Shown here piece by piece: positions 1 through 9,475 of a stretch of 34,457 nt of DNA (position 1 is the stretch's first letter; each line of letters starts with the position of its first letter). Location of the stretch: positions 1 to 34,457 of the forward strand of contig QEUW01000040.1 of NCBI GenBank assembly GCA_003577005.1. Direction: 5' to 3'. Under the pieces are notes generated by a model. That model did no database searches. It was not told where the DNA came from and was given only the letters and a program-made list of their open reading frames with translations. This stretch comes from Chloroflexota bacterium (lineage in GTDB: Bacteria; Chloroflexota; Anaerolineae; Caldilineales; Caldilineaceae). The position numbers were made by a program, and so were the translations under genes.

Positions 1-617
1 ATGTCGAGAAGGTAGCCCCGGACGATGCGGCCAGCCAGGCGCTGAGCCAACTGGGTGGCGCCTTTGAAAGCGGTCGCGTTGCCATGGTGCAGAACGGCGG
101 CTGGGGCTGGTGGGTCTACTCTCCCGTCAATCCCGATGTAGAAGGGGGCTTCTGCTGGGGCGTAGCGCCCAACCCGTGGGGTTCGCCCGACGCCGACAAG
201 CGAGCGGTGATCTACACCGACCCGTGGGTCATCACCCGTGGCCTTGAGGGGCAAGCGCTGGAGGATTCGTGGGAGTTTGTCAAATTCCTGGTGGCCGAGG
301 AAAATGCCCGCAGCTATATGCAGGCAACCAACACACCGCCCACCCAGTCTAAGTTGCAAGAGGAGTGGTTCACCCAGTTCAAATGCATGGACCCAGAGAG
401 TGTTAAAGAGGTCTATCAGGGCGCTTTCCGCTACGGTCTCGAATCGAGCAACCACTTGCTGGTGCGCTGGGATGAGTTGAATCAGATCTGGAACAATGCG
501 CTGAGCGCCTACTTCCTCGACCCGAACGGCGACACGGCCGCGGTTCTGGCGCAACTCGAAGAAGACTTGACCGCAGCGCTGCAACGCATCGCCGCAGAAG
601 AAGGCTATACGGAATAG
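1..617 (+). CDS. ABC transporter solute-binding protein (family 1, sugar type), 3' part only
   Basis: The reading frame is open from the window edge (first full codon at 3) to the stop at 615-617, so only the last ~204 residues are present. The text resembles the C-terminal lobe of family-1 extracellular solute-binding proteins: an FESGRVAMV-type segment, then W/Y-rich binding-lobe sequence (GGWGWWVYSPV), then DSWEFVKFLVAEENARSYM, where binding proteins typically carry a 'W-E-F-lkfl-s-e-e' helix before a tail of hinge helices. Such proteins are lipid-anchored or exported and hand oligosaccharides or sugars to a two-permease ABC importer. No permease gene follows; a strong terminator does, so this is the last gene of its transcript. 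The substrate cannot be told from this fragment. Confidence 0.8.
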   Translation, partial: VEKVAPDDAASQALSQLGGAFESGRVAMVQNGGWGWWVYSPVNPDVEGGFCWGVAPNPWGSPDADKRAVIYTDPWVITRGLEGQALEDSWEFVKFLVAEENARSYMQATNTPPTQSKLQEEWFTQFKCMDPESVKEVYQGAFRYGLESSNHLLVRWDELNQIWNNALSAYFLDPNGDTAAVLAQLEEDLTAALQRIAAEEGYTE

Positions 618-637
618 ATGTGCTGAGTGGTGGATAA

Positions 638-667
638 GGGGCGGGGCACAGTGCCCTGCCCCTTTTT
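638..667 (+). terminator. Rho-independent terminator after the solute-binding protein
   Basis: A GC-rich 10-bp stem (GGGGCGGGGC / GCCCTGCCCC with one G-U pair; arms 638-647 and 653-662, loop ACAGT) is followed at once by TTTTT (663-667). It lies 20 bp after the stop codon. Confidence 0.85.
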
Positions 668-787
668 GTTAAGAAATAGAAGCCGAACGTGCAAAAATCT
701 GGGAAGAGCGATACGCAACATGCGTCAGCCGGGCGAGTTTATCCAAACGATTCGCGCAATCGGCACCCAGGGATTGACCTAGCTGTG

Positions 788-2948
788 ATGCGCCGTCCGA
801 CGATCCTCGCTCTCTTCTTCCTCTCCGGCATGGCCGCGCTCATCTATCAAGTGACCTGGGTGCGCCAGGCTACACTGGTCTTTGGGGTGAGTGTCTATGC
901 GGTCAGCATGGTGCTGGCGGCCTTTATGGGTGGGGCGGCGTTGGGCAGTTTTGGGCTGCGGCGCCTGGCCGACCGTACGCTCACCCCGCTGCGGCTGTAC
1001 AGTCTGTTACAGCTTGGCATCGCTCTCTTTGGTTTGCTGACGCCCTGGCTCCTCGTTGCACTGATGCCGCTCTACGGGCGAGCCGCCCAGAGTTTGCCAG
1101 CGGGCAGCGGCTTCCTGACCCTGCTTCGGCTACTCTTCTCGCTGCTTGTCCTGGCGCCCCCCACTTTTCTCATGGGCGCAACCTTGCCGGTGATGGCGCG
1201 TGCCTATGCCGGGCGCGCCGGGCGTGTTGGTGGCGATGTGGGGCGGTTGTACGCCGTCGAAACGTTCGGCGCCGCCCTCGGCTGTGGGCTGGCAGGGCTT
1301 GTCCTGTTGCGCACCCTCGGCACACGAGAGACCGTCGGGCTCGCCGTGGCGCTTAATCTCGTCGCCGCGGGCGGTGCATGGTGGGTCGCGCGGGGGATAG
1401 GGAGTAGGGAGTGGGGCGTAGAGGATGGGGGAGTCGAGCAACGAATCCGCAAGAGGGTCGACGCGCGGATGACAGCGTCCAGTGCCCCTCATTCACAATT
1501 CACAATTCCCCTCGCCTACGCCATTTCGGGCTTTGTGGCGCTAGGCTACGAAGTGGTTTGGGCGCGCATCCTCACCGTCTTTACACTGCACGCCGTCTTC
1601 TCGTTCTCGATCATGTTGACGACTTTCCTGCTGGGCCTGACGGCGGGTAGCTGGGTCGGGGTGCGCTGGGTGCGGCGGGGCCGGCTTACGCTGGTCGACT
1701 TTGGCAACCTGCAACTGGCGCTGGCCCTGATGGGCGTGCTTACGCTCTACGTCTTCTGGCTGCTGCCCGAACGGGTGACGCTGGAAGGAATTTTTGGTGT
1801 CTATTCGGTCGGCAACCTGGTCCTCTTTGAGTTTTTGCTGGGCTTTCTGACCTTTTTTGCGCCCGCCACGCTCCTGGGCATACTCTTTCCAGTGATGGTG
1901 AGCCTCTATACCGAGGAACGCACCGATGAGATCGGCCGGAGAGTCGGTCTGCTCAACGCGCTCAACACGGCCGGCGCGGTGCTGGGGTCATTGGTCACCG
2001 GCTTTCTCTTGATCCCGTGGCTGGGTCTGCAATACAGCACTGTAGGATTGAGCGCCGTTAATCTAGCGTTGGGTGGGGCGGCGTATACGCTGGCGCCAGG
2101 CCGGCGGGCGGTCCCTGCGGGCGCGCTGGCTGTGTTAAAACTTCAAGGTCTCGTTTGTCAACGGTCGCATCGAAGTGCCGACCGACCCGGTCAGCATGAG
2201 AGCCTTTCGTCTGCTCGGCCACCTGCCGGCGCTGCTCAAGCCCGATGCGCAGAAGGCGCTGATGCTCAGCTTTGGCAACGGCATCGCCACCGGCTCGCTC
2301 GACAGCCACGGCATCCCGCACATCGACGCCGTAGACCTTTCGGCGGAACAGTTTGCTGCGGCGGAACTCTACTGGCAGGAGAACTACAACGTTTTGCGCA
2401 GCGCACGCCTTCATACCCATGTGGAAGATGGGCGCAATTTCCTGCTCCAGACACCGCACATCTACGACATCATCACCACCGACGCCACGCACCCGGTCAA
2501 CACCAGTAGTTGGGCGCTCTTTACGCTGGAGTTTTACGAAAGCGTTGCGGCCCGGCTGGCGCCCGACGGAGTCTTTCTCCAGTGGTTGCCGTTTCACAAC
2601 CTGCGCGAACAGGACTACAAACGGATTCTGCGCACCTTTCAACAGGTCTTTCCGCACGCCACGCTCTGGTACACAGGCGGCAGCCATACCCTGGTGCTGG
2701 CAACGCCCGAGCCTCTCACAGTCGACACAGTGCGCAATACCTTTAGCACCGCTGCCACAAACCAGATTTTGGTCGACGACCTGGGGCCACCCGCCACCTG
2801 GCTCAGTTACCTGGCGATGGACGCCGCGGCGCTGCGCGTCTATGCCGAAGATGGACCGCTCACAACCGACAACGATGCCTTCTTCCTGCCCTACGACGAT
2901 GACAATCTGCGTATCATGCAGACGATGCAGGCGGCGGTGCAACGCTAA
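788..2948 (+). pseudogene. Fused membrane / spermidine-synthase-like protein, frameshifted
   Basis: An N-terminal polytopic membrane part (ALFFLSGMAALIYQVTWVRQ and about a dozen hydrophobic helices, codons to ~2130) joins a C-terminal aminopropyltransferase-like Rossmann domain (MRAFRLLGHLPALL, HIDAVDLSAEQF, TTDATHP) in another frame. The frames meet at 2137-2140, a run of four A. Removing one A gives a continuous ~719-residue product and avoids the in-frame TAA at 2136-2138. I prefer ATG 788 to GTG 689 because the hydrophobic N-terminus begins there; neither has a clear ribosome-binding site. The cofactor loop SFGNGIATGS differs from the usual GGGDGG form, so true spermidine synthesis is doubtful. 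Only ~10 residues separate the last helix from FKVSFVNGRIE, where relatives normally have more sequence, so an internal deletion is possible. The break may be genuine or a homopolymer sequencing error. Confidence 0.72.
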
Positions 2949-2960
2949 CTAAGGTGGGCC

Positions 2961-3027
2961 GACCTCCGGGAGGTGACCAGAGACAAGCTGATTTGTCGAG
3001 CATTCATCCGATCACCTCCCGGAGGTC
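2961..3027. repeat. Inverted repeat between convergent genes
   Basis: GACCTCCGGGAGGTGA (2961-2976) and its exact reverse complement TCACCTCCCGGAGGTC (3012-3027) flank a 35-bp spacer. Each arm is itself nearly palindromic. It lies between two convergent genes and could act as a bidirectional terminator or be a REP-like mobile repeat. Confidence 0.7.
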
Positions 3028-3060
3028 TTATCGAAATGTAACGTTGTCGTACTATTTAAG

Positions 3061-3799
3061 CTACTCTTGCCGATTCATGGTCTGGCGCAGGCGCGCCAGT
3101 TCGGCGCGCAGATTGGCAGCTTCGGCTTCGGCGGCGTCGGCGCGCTGACGCTCGACGTCGGCGCGTTGGCGTTCGGCTTCTGCCTCAGTGGGCAACAGGC
3201 GGCCGGCGTTATCGAAGAGTCGCAGCCAGATGTCATGGTGTTGCTGGTAGGTCCCCTCCATACAGGCCCAGCCAGGCTTCTAGTTGTGTACTCCACAGCC
3301 GCTCGTTTTCGTCCGGCTCAATCTCCACATAGCCGTCTGGGCCCAGGCGCCAGCCGTAGAGGGTGTGTGTTTCGGGATCGTAACAAAAGTATTCGGGCGT
3401 GCGGAAAGTTTGCTCATAAAGCGTCTTTTGCGGGCCTAGGTCTTCGTCGGCAGTTGAAGGCGACATCAGTTCGATGATAACGTTGGGATAGCGGCCATTT
3501 TCCTCCCACACGACCCACTTCTGGCGCGGATAAGAGCCGTCGATGTTCTTGACCAGAAAAAAGTCGGGGCCCTTGTAATCGCGGTTGCGCACCTGGTCCA
3601 GGCTATAATAGATAAACATGTTGCCGCCGGCAAAAAAGTCCTGGCGGCCGCGTCGCTGCTCCTTGACCACGTCCACAAGCAAGTTGATCTCGAGACGATG
3701 CCAATGGGTCTCCAATGGCTCACCATCCTCTTCTGGTAGTTCGATGTTGGGAAGATCGGGCACGATATAACGCTCGATCACTTCGATCACCTGGCTCAT
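3061..3799 (-). pseudogene. Uma2 family (DUF820) endonuclease-fold protein, frameshifted near its tail
   Basis: Start ATG at 3799 follows GGAAAGGAGCTTCA, a good ribosome-binding site. The first frame runs to 3233 and shows the Uma2 PD-(D/E)XK-like core: GPDFFLVKN, NVIIELMSPST, K and Y of QKTLYEQ, and TPEYFCYDPET. The expected tail (HHDIWLRLFDNAGRLLPTEA, then an RQRAD-repeat coiled coil ending MNRQE) continues in another frame to the stop at 3061-3063. Removing one base from the CCCC run at 3253-3256 joins the two as ...GLYGGTYQQHHDIW. Uma2 proteins are abundant in Chloroflexota and cyanobacteria with no settled role; a nuclease fold is predicted for the family. Either a one-base sequencing error or a true tail-loss mutation explains the break. 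The core is intact either way. Confidence 0.8.
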
Positions 3800-4044
3800 T
3801 GAAGCTCCTTTCCAACGACGGATCACCAGGGCAGCACCACCCCAATACCAGAGGGCGACTGCGCCTGCGCTATTGTACCATATCACTCATCATCTTTATT
3901 ACTCATCATCTGTGCTTCTTTAATTCCACGACTCACGCGTTCTCTGCTAGAATGAAGGCGAATCTGCATCCGGTTCATCAGAACAGGGGGCTACCAGACC
4001 TCGCCATCAACCAACGATCATCAGCTAGATTTAAGGAGTGCGCA

Positions 4045-4824
4045 ATGCAGTATAGTCTCTGTTCGTACAGCTTTCACCGCACCTCGGCAGCTGGAAAGAT
4101 CGATGTCTTTGGCTACATCGACTTCTGCAAGGCAGAGGGTTTCACTCAACTCGACCCTTGGATGAAGGACATCGAGGCGGGCTATGCCGACAACGCCTAC
4201 CTCGCCAAGGTCAAGGCCGCCGGTGACAAAGCCGGTCTGCCCTTTGGCTGTATTGCCGTCGACGGCGCCCACATCTACGAGCCGACCGAGGAGGCCCGCC
4301 AGGCCAATCGCCAGCGCGCCTATCGCTGGATCGATGTGGCCGAATATCTGGGCGCCAACCAGGTGCGCATCGATGCCGGTGGCCGCAACGACGAGACCGC
4401 CGACGAGATCTTCGACATCGTGGTGGATGGCTACAAGGATATTATTGCCTACGCCAAGCCCAAGAACGTGGAGATCATCATCGAGAACCACTGGGGGCCG
4501 TTTAAGGACCCAGACAATCTCGAAAGGCTCTTGAAGGCGACGCCGGGTCTTGGTCTCCTTTTTGATTCGTACAACTGGCCTGAAGGCACCCATGAGCGCG
4601 CGTGGAACCAACACGCCAAATACGCCCGCATCACCCACTTCAAAACCTTCGAGTTCGACGAAAACGGCAACGACACGACGCAGGACATCCCCAAGGTGAT
4701 CAACATCTTGCAACAGGCCGGCTATAACGGCGTCTGGGGCATCGAAAGCACGCCGAAGGATGGCGACGAACTGGGTGCGGCGCGCAAGACGCTGGCGCTG
4801 TTGAAACGAATATTGGAGAAGTAG
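4045..4824 (+). CDS. Sugar phosphate isomerase/epimerase (xylose-isomerase-like TIM barrel)
   Basis: Start ATG 4045 is set by AAGGAG at 4033-4038; the longer upstream frame has no such site. The 259-residue length suits the AP-endonuclease-2/xylose-isomerase-like TIM-barrel family. The family's four metal-binding positions appear in order: Glu in [11 protein letters not shown], Asp in GLLFDSYNW, His in [11 protein letters not shown] and Glu in VWGIESTP. These enzymes isomerise, epimerise or dehydrate sugars and sugar derivatives (inosose, hydroxypyruvate, tagatose types); the substrate cannot be read here. It lies 93 bp upstream of a Gfo/Idh/MocA dehydrogenase on the same strand. That pairing is typical of inositol or unusual-sugar catabolism, so the two probably act in one pathway. 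Confidence 0.85.
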   Translation: MQYSLCSYSFHRTSAAGKIDVFGYIDFCKAEGFTQLDPWMKDIEAGYADNAYLAKVKAAGDKAGLPFGCIAVDGAHIYEPTEEARQANRQRAYRWIDVAEYLGANQVRIDAGGRNDETADEIFDIVVDGYKDIIAYAKPKNVEIIIENHWGPFKDPDNLERLLKATPGLGLLFDSYNWPEGTHERAWNQHAKYARITHFKTFEFDENGNDTTQDIPKVINILQQAGYNGVWGIESTPKDGDELGAARKTLALLKRILEK

Positions 4825-4838
4825 AGATTTGAGGAGAC

Positions 4839-4865
4839 TTGAGGAGATTGGGGCAATCTCCTCAA
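4839..4865 (+). repeat. 12-bp hairpin between isomerase and dehydrogenase genes
   Basis: TTGAGGAGATTG (4839-4850) and CAATCTCCTCAA (4854-4865) pair perfectly around a GGG loop. Flanking text repeats the same words (GAGGAGACTTGAGG before, AAATCTCAACAAATCTCAAC after). There is no U-run, so it is more likely a repeat element or RNA-stability hairpin than a terminator. Confidence 0.65.
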
Positions 4866-4917
4866 ATCTCAACAAATCTCAACATTCCACCATCCCTCTC
4901 AGCAAGGAAAGAAGAGC

Positions 4918-6024
4918 ATGGCTACAGAAAAAGTCCGTGTCGGCGTGATTGGCGTCGGCCAGATCGGCAAGCACCATCTGAACAACTACAAGGGCATCGA
5001 CCAGGCCGAGGTGGTCGCCATCGCCGATGTCAACGAGGCCGAGGCGCAGCGCGTCTCCGGCCTCTACAACATCCCCAACGTCTATACCAATTTCCGCGAG
5101 TTGCTCCAGCGTGATGATATCCAGGCCGTCGATGTCTGTCTGCACAATAATTTCCACATGCCGGTGACGGTGGCAGCGCTGGAGGCGGGGAAGGATGTCT
5201 TTTGCGAAAAACCCATGGCCGGCGCCTATGTCGACGCCGAGCGGATGTACAAAACTGCCAAAGAGTTGGGTCGCAAGCTGCACATCCAGTGCCAGAATAT
5301 CTTTCGCCCGCCAGCCAAGGCGGCCAAAGTTTTGATCGACGGCGGCCACCTGGGCAAGCTCTACCACCTGCGCTCGGTCGGCCACCGGCGGCGCGGGCGC
5401 CCTTATGTGGACGGCTACGGCAGCCCTACCTTTGTGCAAAAGCAAAACTCGGCCGGCGGCGCCCTCTATGATATGGGCGTCTATCACATCAACACGATGC
5501 TCTGGTTGACGGGCAATCCCAAGGTGCTGCGCATCTCTGGCCGCACCTATCAAGAGATGGATATGGACGCCCGGCGCAAGGCATTGAGTGGCTACAGCGT
5601 GGAAGAACTAGGGCTGGGTTTTGTGCGCCTGGATCAGGGAATGACGCTCGACATCGTCGAAGCCTGGGCAATCCACGCCGACGAACTCGGTGGTTCTATG
5701 CTCTTTGGCAGCGAGGGCGGTGTACGCCTTGAGCCTTTTGGCCTCTTCAAGACCATCGCTGACATGGACTTTGACTGCACAACCAATCTAGAGCGCTTCG
5801 AGTGGCGCCAGCACGCCGTCCACGAGGTCGGCGATATCTACGACAGCCCACAACATCACTGGGTTGCGGCGCTGCAGGGCCGCGTCGATCTGATCCCGAT
5901 GGATGAGATTGCCCTCAATACCATGCTCATCTCCGAAGGTATCTACCTCTCGGACAAGCTGGGGCGCGAAGTGACCGCTGAGGAAGTGCGTGAGATGTCG
6001 GCCTCGACCGCGGTGAACGTATAG
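4918..6024 (+). CDS. Gfo/Idh/MocA family NAD(P)-dependent oxidoreductase
   Basis: This 368-residue protein has the N-terminal Rossmann motif [18 protein letters not shown] (residues ~6-23) and the family's EKP active-site signature in [10 protein letters not shown] (~residues 95-104). A C-terminal mixed-sheet domain follows, with the [18 protein letters not shown] stretch that carries the conserved Asp and His. The start ATG is preceded by AAGGAAAGAAGAG. Family members oxidise or reduce cyclic polyols and sugars such as myo-inositol, glucose-fructose and N-acetyl sugars. It is probably co-transcribed with the TIM-barrel isomerase 93 bp upstream; together they suggest catabolism of a polyol or modified sugar. 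Exact substrate unknown. Confidence 0.9.
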   Translation: MATEKVRVGVIGVGQIGKHHLNNYKGIDQAEVVAIADVNEAEAQRVSGLYNIPNVYTNFRELLQRDDIQAVDVCLHNNFHMPVTVAALEAGKDVFCEKPMAGAYVDAERMYKTAKELGRKLHIQCQNIFRPPAKAAKVLIDGGHLGKLYHLRSVGHRRRGRPYVDGYGSPTFVQKQNSAGGALYDMGVYHINTMLWLTGNPKVLRISGRTYQEMDMDARRKALSGYSVEELGLGFVRLDQGMTLDIVEAWAIHADELGGSMLFGSEGGVRLEPFGLFKTIADMDFDCTTNLERFEWRQHAVHEVGDIYDSPQHHWVAALQGRVDLIPMDEIALNTMLISEGIYLSDKLGREVTAEEVREMSASTAVNV

Positions 6025-6086
6025 CGCCTGAAGCGCGCGGTGTGATCATCACAGCGAAGCGGATGATCGCCCACGGGAAACCTGCC

Positions 6087-7394
6087 ATGCGTCCGATTCA
6101 TCTATCGACATTGCTGTTGGCGCTCACTGTATTGGTCAGCGGCTGTGTGGCCGTACAAGCTGCGCTGCAGCTCCAACAGTTGGCACAGCAGCAGGTTGAG
6201 CATGGGCCAGTAGGATCGTCCCAGCCGGCAGAGCAACTGGGTACAACGGCTAGTCCGGGGCCCCAGGCTCTGGGGACAGTTTCCCATGACGAAGCGCATC
6301 CGTTGTTCTCGATGTTGCGCTTCGTCCCGGCCGATCCGCTCTATCGCCCCTATTTGACGTTGGGGGATGTGTCAGCCTGGCACACGGCCACAGGTGTACC
6401 GCGTGTAGAAAGTCTGGCTGACGTGGAGCAACTGGAGCCTGCCCAGCGTAACGGTTGGCGCTTTGCCCTGTTCAAGCAGACGCACCCCCCTCAGACGCTT
6501 GGGCTGGAATACCTGGCCGTAGAAGAGATGCGCGACTTCTACGGTTTTGGCTTTTTTGACGCCGACCGCTATCTGGAAGCCGGCGCCCCACCGGACACAA
6601 TCTCAGTGCTCCAGGTTCACGCCAACTTGGAGACCATCAAAAGCAGGTTGACCAGGTTTGGCTATACGTGGGACGACGCGCCCGGTGGCCGGCTCTACAG
6701 CATTCGCGACGACTATGAGACCGATCTGCGCTCGCCGACGCTGGTTGGCCGGCTCGCCGGGCTAAACCGTATTGCCGTGCTCGATGATGGTCTGTTGGTC
6801 ATCGGCCGTGCGGCTGAGGTGGTCACCAATGCAGTGGCGGCGCGACAAGGTAAACTGCCTTCGCTGGCCGATGAATCAGTTTACCAGTCGGCAGCGGCTG
6901 CATTGACCGGCCCCACCGTGTCCGATCTGGGCGCCCTGGTCGGCGTGATCCTGGTCGGCGAGCCCTTTCTGGCCGACCCATTCATGCTGCTCGATCAAAG
7001 CGACGAAGCGGCTCAGGAACAATTCGAACGGTATGTGGAAAATCCTCTGCCACTCTATCTGTTGGCGGCCTTCGCAACCTACCGCGCAGGGGAGACTATC
7101 CATCTGACGCTGGCGCTGGTCTTTCCCAGTGGCGTCGATGCGGAAGAGGCGGCGGCTACGTTGGCAGCGCGTCTACAAGATTATTCCAGCCCTATTTCAG
7201 GCCGTGTGCTGGATGAATATTGGCAGTACCAAAGCGCTACCGGTGTGGAGGCAGGAGGGCTGCCGGTAGCACTGGTTACGATGCGGTTGAACCAGCCAGA
7301 AGAGGATCTCCCTGGCGCGCCCTTTGCCTGGGTTGACCTGGTCAGTCGCCGTGATCTTTTGTTTTTGGCGCCAGGTACGCCACTGGTCCGCTGA
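6087..7394 (+). CDS. Putative lipoprotein of unknown function
   Basis: I do not recognise this 435-residue protein. ATG 6087 is chosen because it starts a clean lipoprotein signal: MRPIHL, a hydrophobic stretch, then lipobox LVSGC (Cys ~19). The mature part starts with a Gln/Ala-rich linker (VQAALQLQQLAQQQ), suggesting a tether to the outer face of the membrane. The remainder looks globular, with repeated acidic segments and no catalytic motif I can name. It follows the dehydrogenase by 62 bp and precedes a DinB-like gene by 18 bp, so it may share a transcript with either. There is no convincing ribosome-binding site at either possible start (GTG 6042 or ATG 6087). Confidence 0.6.
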   Translation: MRPIHLSTLLLALTVLVSGCVAVQAALQLQQLAQQQVEHGPVGSSQPAEQLGTTASPGPQALGTVSHDEAHPLFSMLRFVPADPLYRPYLTLGDVSAWHTATGVPRVESLADVEQLEPAQRNGWRFALFKQTHPPQTLGLEYLAVEEMRDFYGFGFFDADRYLEAGAPPDTISVLQVHANLETIKSRLTRFGYTWDDAPGGRLYSIRDDYETDLRSPTLVGRLAGLNRIAVLDDGLLVIGRAAEVVTNAVAARQGKLPSLADESVYQSAAAALTGPTVSDLGALVGVILVGEPFLADPFMLLDQSDEAAQEQFERYVENPLPLYLLAAFATYRAGETIHLTLALVFPSGVDAEEAAATLAARLQDYSSPISGRVLDEYWQYQSATGVEAGGLPVALVTMRLNQPEEDLPGAPFAWVDLVSRRDLLFLAPGTPLVR

Positions 7395-7412
7395 CCCGAA
7401 AGCAGGTTTTGT

Positions 7413-8024
7413 ATGGATGCCGAAACTTTCTCGCAATCACTGATCGACACAGTGGCGCTACCGCCGGCAGAGCGCCACGAACAAATGATTAGCCTCCACG
7501 CCCGCGTCTATACCGCCTACCTGGCTGCCTTGCAAGGAATTTCGACCAAGCAGGCCGGCCAGCCGGTCGATGCCGGCGAAGACCGGCGCACGCTCGCCCA
7601 GGTCGTCGGCCACATCACCGCCTGGGACCGCTTTGGCATCCAAGCCGTGGGTGACATGTTGTCTGGGGTAGAGCACCCACGGGCGGTTACGAGCGTCAAA
7701 GGTTTTGTGGACACTGACGGAAAGATCATCGACTTCAAAGATGTAGATGAGTTCAACGCATTCCACGCCCAAAAACAGGCAGGGTGGGACTGGGTACAGA
7801 TTCAGATGGAAGCTATCGACGCCGCGACTGTCTTACATTCTCTCTTTACTCTCCCGGACCTGCTCACCTTTGAACGGCTCGACCGCACCAGCCCGTGGCG
7901 CTACCAGCTACCTAATGGGGCAACAGTTGAGGACACCGGCATGGGCTGGTGTCTCTGGATGATCTTGCTACAACACTATGCAATCGACCATGCAGCGGAA
8001 CTGGCGATCGAGATCGTCTCTTGA
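7413..8024 (+). CDS. DinB/YfiT-like four-helix protein (tentative)
   Basis: This 203-residue soluble, helix-rich protein has a pattern reminiscent of the DinB/YfiT superfamily. The first half holds HARVYTAYLAAL and a VVGHITAWDRFG segment; near the C-terminus is LQHYAIDHAAEL. The His residues of VGH and HYAIDH would be candidates for the superfamily's three-His metal site, where thiol transferases or unknown enzymes bind a divalent metal. The spacing (H-x4-H rather than H-x3-H) is not canonical, so the family call is weak. The gene begins 18 bp after the lipoprotein stop and may be its operon partner. Confidence 0.5.
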   Translation: MDAETFSQSLIDTVALPPAERHEQMISLHARVYTAYLAALQGISTKQAGQPVDAGEDRRTLAQVVGHITAWDRFGIQAVGDMLSGVEHPRAVTSVKGFVDTDGKIIDFKDVDEFNAFHAQKQAGWDWVQIQMEAIDAATVLHSLFTLPDLLTFERLDRTSPWRYQLPNGATVEDTGMGWCLWMILLQHYAIDHAAELAIEIVS

Positions 8025-8237
8025 CGGCGCGGTGCCGGTATCACGGTCGATGGTGTTTCATCATTGATCATCATCGATCATCATCTCCCGGCTGTCCGTC
8101 CCGGTTGCCCACACTTTAGCCAGCAAGAAGTAAGGAGCAAAACCGAAATCGAATCCATTCCAGGGTATGCTTGCGCCAGCATTTTTGCGGCGCCAAGGGG
8201 CACTGCCTATCGCTATAGAAAGGGGATGATCTGTATC

Positions 8238-9125
8238 ATGATGGTTGGTCGCATTCGTCAATTCCTCATCTTCTTCTCTCTTATCCTCTTGTTTCTGGCC
8301 TTGAAGACCGAACCCGCGCACGCGGCAAGCCTGGCGAACGGCATTCATGCACCGGCGGCGGAGGCTGTCGTGAGCGGTGTCGTCGAGATTGAAGGCGTGG
8401 CTGTTCATAGCGGTTTTCGCAAATGGCAATTGGATCTCCTGCTCGAAGGCGATGAACAACAGCCGCGCTTTATCGCCGTGGGCGAAGAAAGCCAGCCCGA
8501 ACCCGATGTGCTGACTGCTCTGGATACGACCCGCTATCCCAACGGCCAGCACGTGCTACGCCTCCGTGTCGTTTATACTGGCCTCAACTATGATGAATTC
8601 TACACACCCATTGTCATCCGCAACGGGCTGGCAGTCAGTACAACCGATCCGGAGACAGAGGGGGCTGAGTCCGCAGCGGAGGAGCAGATAGCGGATACAG
8701 AAACAACGCGCCTGCCTGGGCCCGAAATTCTCATCGCCACCGACGGCGTGCTCGGCGCCGGTGTCCCCGATGGCCGCCGCTGGGTCGAAGTCAACGTGAG
8801 CGACCAGACGCTCACGGCTTGGCAGGGGGATGTAGCGGTGCTCCATACCCAGGTCAGCACCGGCAAACCGGGGTGGCGCACGCTTCCCGGCGCCTTCAAC
8901 GTCTATGTGAAGCTCCCCTCAACCCGGATGCGTGGCCCGGGCTACGACACTCCCGACGTGCCGTGGACCATGTATTACTACCAGGGCTTTGCCATCCACG
9001 GGGCTTACTGGCACAACAATTTTGGCACCCCCGTCAGCCACGGCTGCGTTAATCTGCGTGTGGACGAAGCCAAATTGCTCTTCGACTGGGCCGATGTGGG
9101 GTTGGAAGTGGTGGTGGTAGAGTAA
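8238..9125 (+). CDS. L,D-transpeptidase (YkuD domain), exported
   Basis: The protein begins with a signal sequence ([18 protein letters not shown], cleavage probably after AHA). An Ig-like domain with [21 protein letters not shown] text comes next. The C-terminal YkuD domain (~residues 172-295) contains [20 protein letters not shown], with catalytic Cys270. These enzymes cross-link peptidoglycan or anchor proteins to it, outside the membrane. Start choice is uncertain: AAAGGGG at 8219-8225 directly abuts ATG 8226 and lies 12 nt before ATG 8238; I chose 8238 for the cleaner signal peptide. The stop codon at 9123-9125 abuts the nitroreductase remnant. In Chloroflexota, with their thin or atypical walls, the target deserves caution. 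Confidence 0.88.
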   Translation: MMVGRIRQFLIFFSLILLFLALKTEPAHAASLANGIHAPAAEAVVSGVVEIEGVAVHSGFRKWQLDLLLEGDEQQPRFIAVGEESQPEPDVLTALDTTRYPNGQHVLRLRVVYTGLNYDEFYTPIVIRNGLAVSTTDPETEGAESAAEEQIADTETTRLPGPEILIATDGVLGAGVPDGRRWVEVNVSDQTLTAWQGDVAVLHTQVSTGKPGWRTLPGAFNVYVKLPSTRMRGPGYDTPDVPWTMYYYQGFAIHGAYWHNNFGTPVSHGCVNLRVDEAKLLFDWADVGLEVVVVE

Positions 9126-9404
9126 TCCTACGGACTGCTGCCCGATGGCCGCAAGGTGAAGCACTACTATGTCAGCGAGTTGGTGGGCATTGCCACGGGC
9201 ATCCTCATTACCGCTCTCCACCTTGCGGGGCTGGCGACGCTCACCCACACACCCAGTCCGATGGGCTTTCTCAACCAGCTCTTGGGCCGCCCGGAACAGG
9301 AGCGCCCATTTTTGCTCCTCGTTATTGGCTACCCGGCAGCAGATGTGCGGGTCCCCAATATCCAAAAGAAGCCGCTAGAAGAGATTGCCACTTTCATCGA
9401 GTAG
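9126..9404 (+). pseudogene. C-terminal remnant of a nitroreductase-family gene
   Basis: From 9126, directly after the transpeptidase stop and in the same frame, the translation reads [20 protein letters not shown], then [30 protein letters not shown], and ends [20 protein letters not shown] plus a short tail. This closely matches how FMN-dependent nitroreductases end (the YYV-ES-VGIA-G and HTPSPM-FL segments and the GYP motif). The first ~60% of the gene, including the FMN-binding N-terminus, is absent, and there is no ribosome-binding site or plausible start. I read it as a deletion product, probably from the event that placed the transpeptidase here. An internal start at 9156 (82 residues) is possible but would not make a working enzyme. 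Confidence 0.78.
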
Positions 9405-9438
9405 TTTGTAACGGCGGGCAGATACTGATCTCCGCTCT

Positions 9439-9467
9439 CAGGGCTTCGCGCCGGGCGCGAAGCCCTG
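9439..9467. terminator. Strong GC hairpin, probable terminator
   Basis: CAGGGCTTCGCGC (9439-9451) pairs perfectly with GCGCGAAGCCCTG (9455-9467) around CGG. It is followed by CCCTTT rather than a clear U-run, so termination strength is uncertain. It may end the transpeptidase/nitroreductase-remnant transcript. Confidence 0.5.
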
Positions 9468-9475
9468 CCCTTTAG

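Noticed and set aside
4839..4865. Hairpin as a terminator between isomerase and dehydrogenase
   Set aside because: No U-run follows and both genes plausibly share a pathway; more likely a repeat or processing hairpin.
4021..4875. A 284-codon open frame on the minus strand
   Set aside because: Shadow of the sugar isomerase gene, which has a ribosome-binding site and its full metal-binding set.
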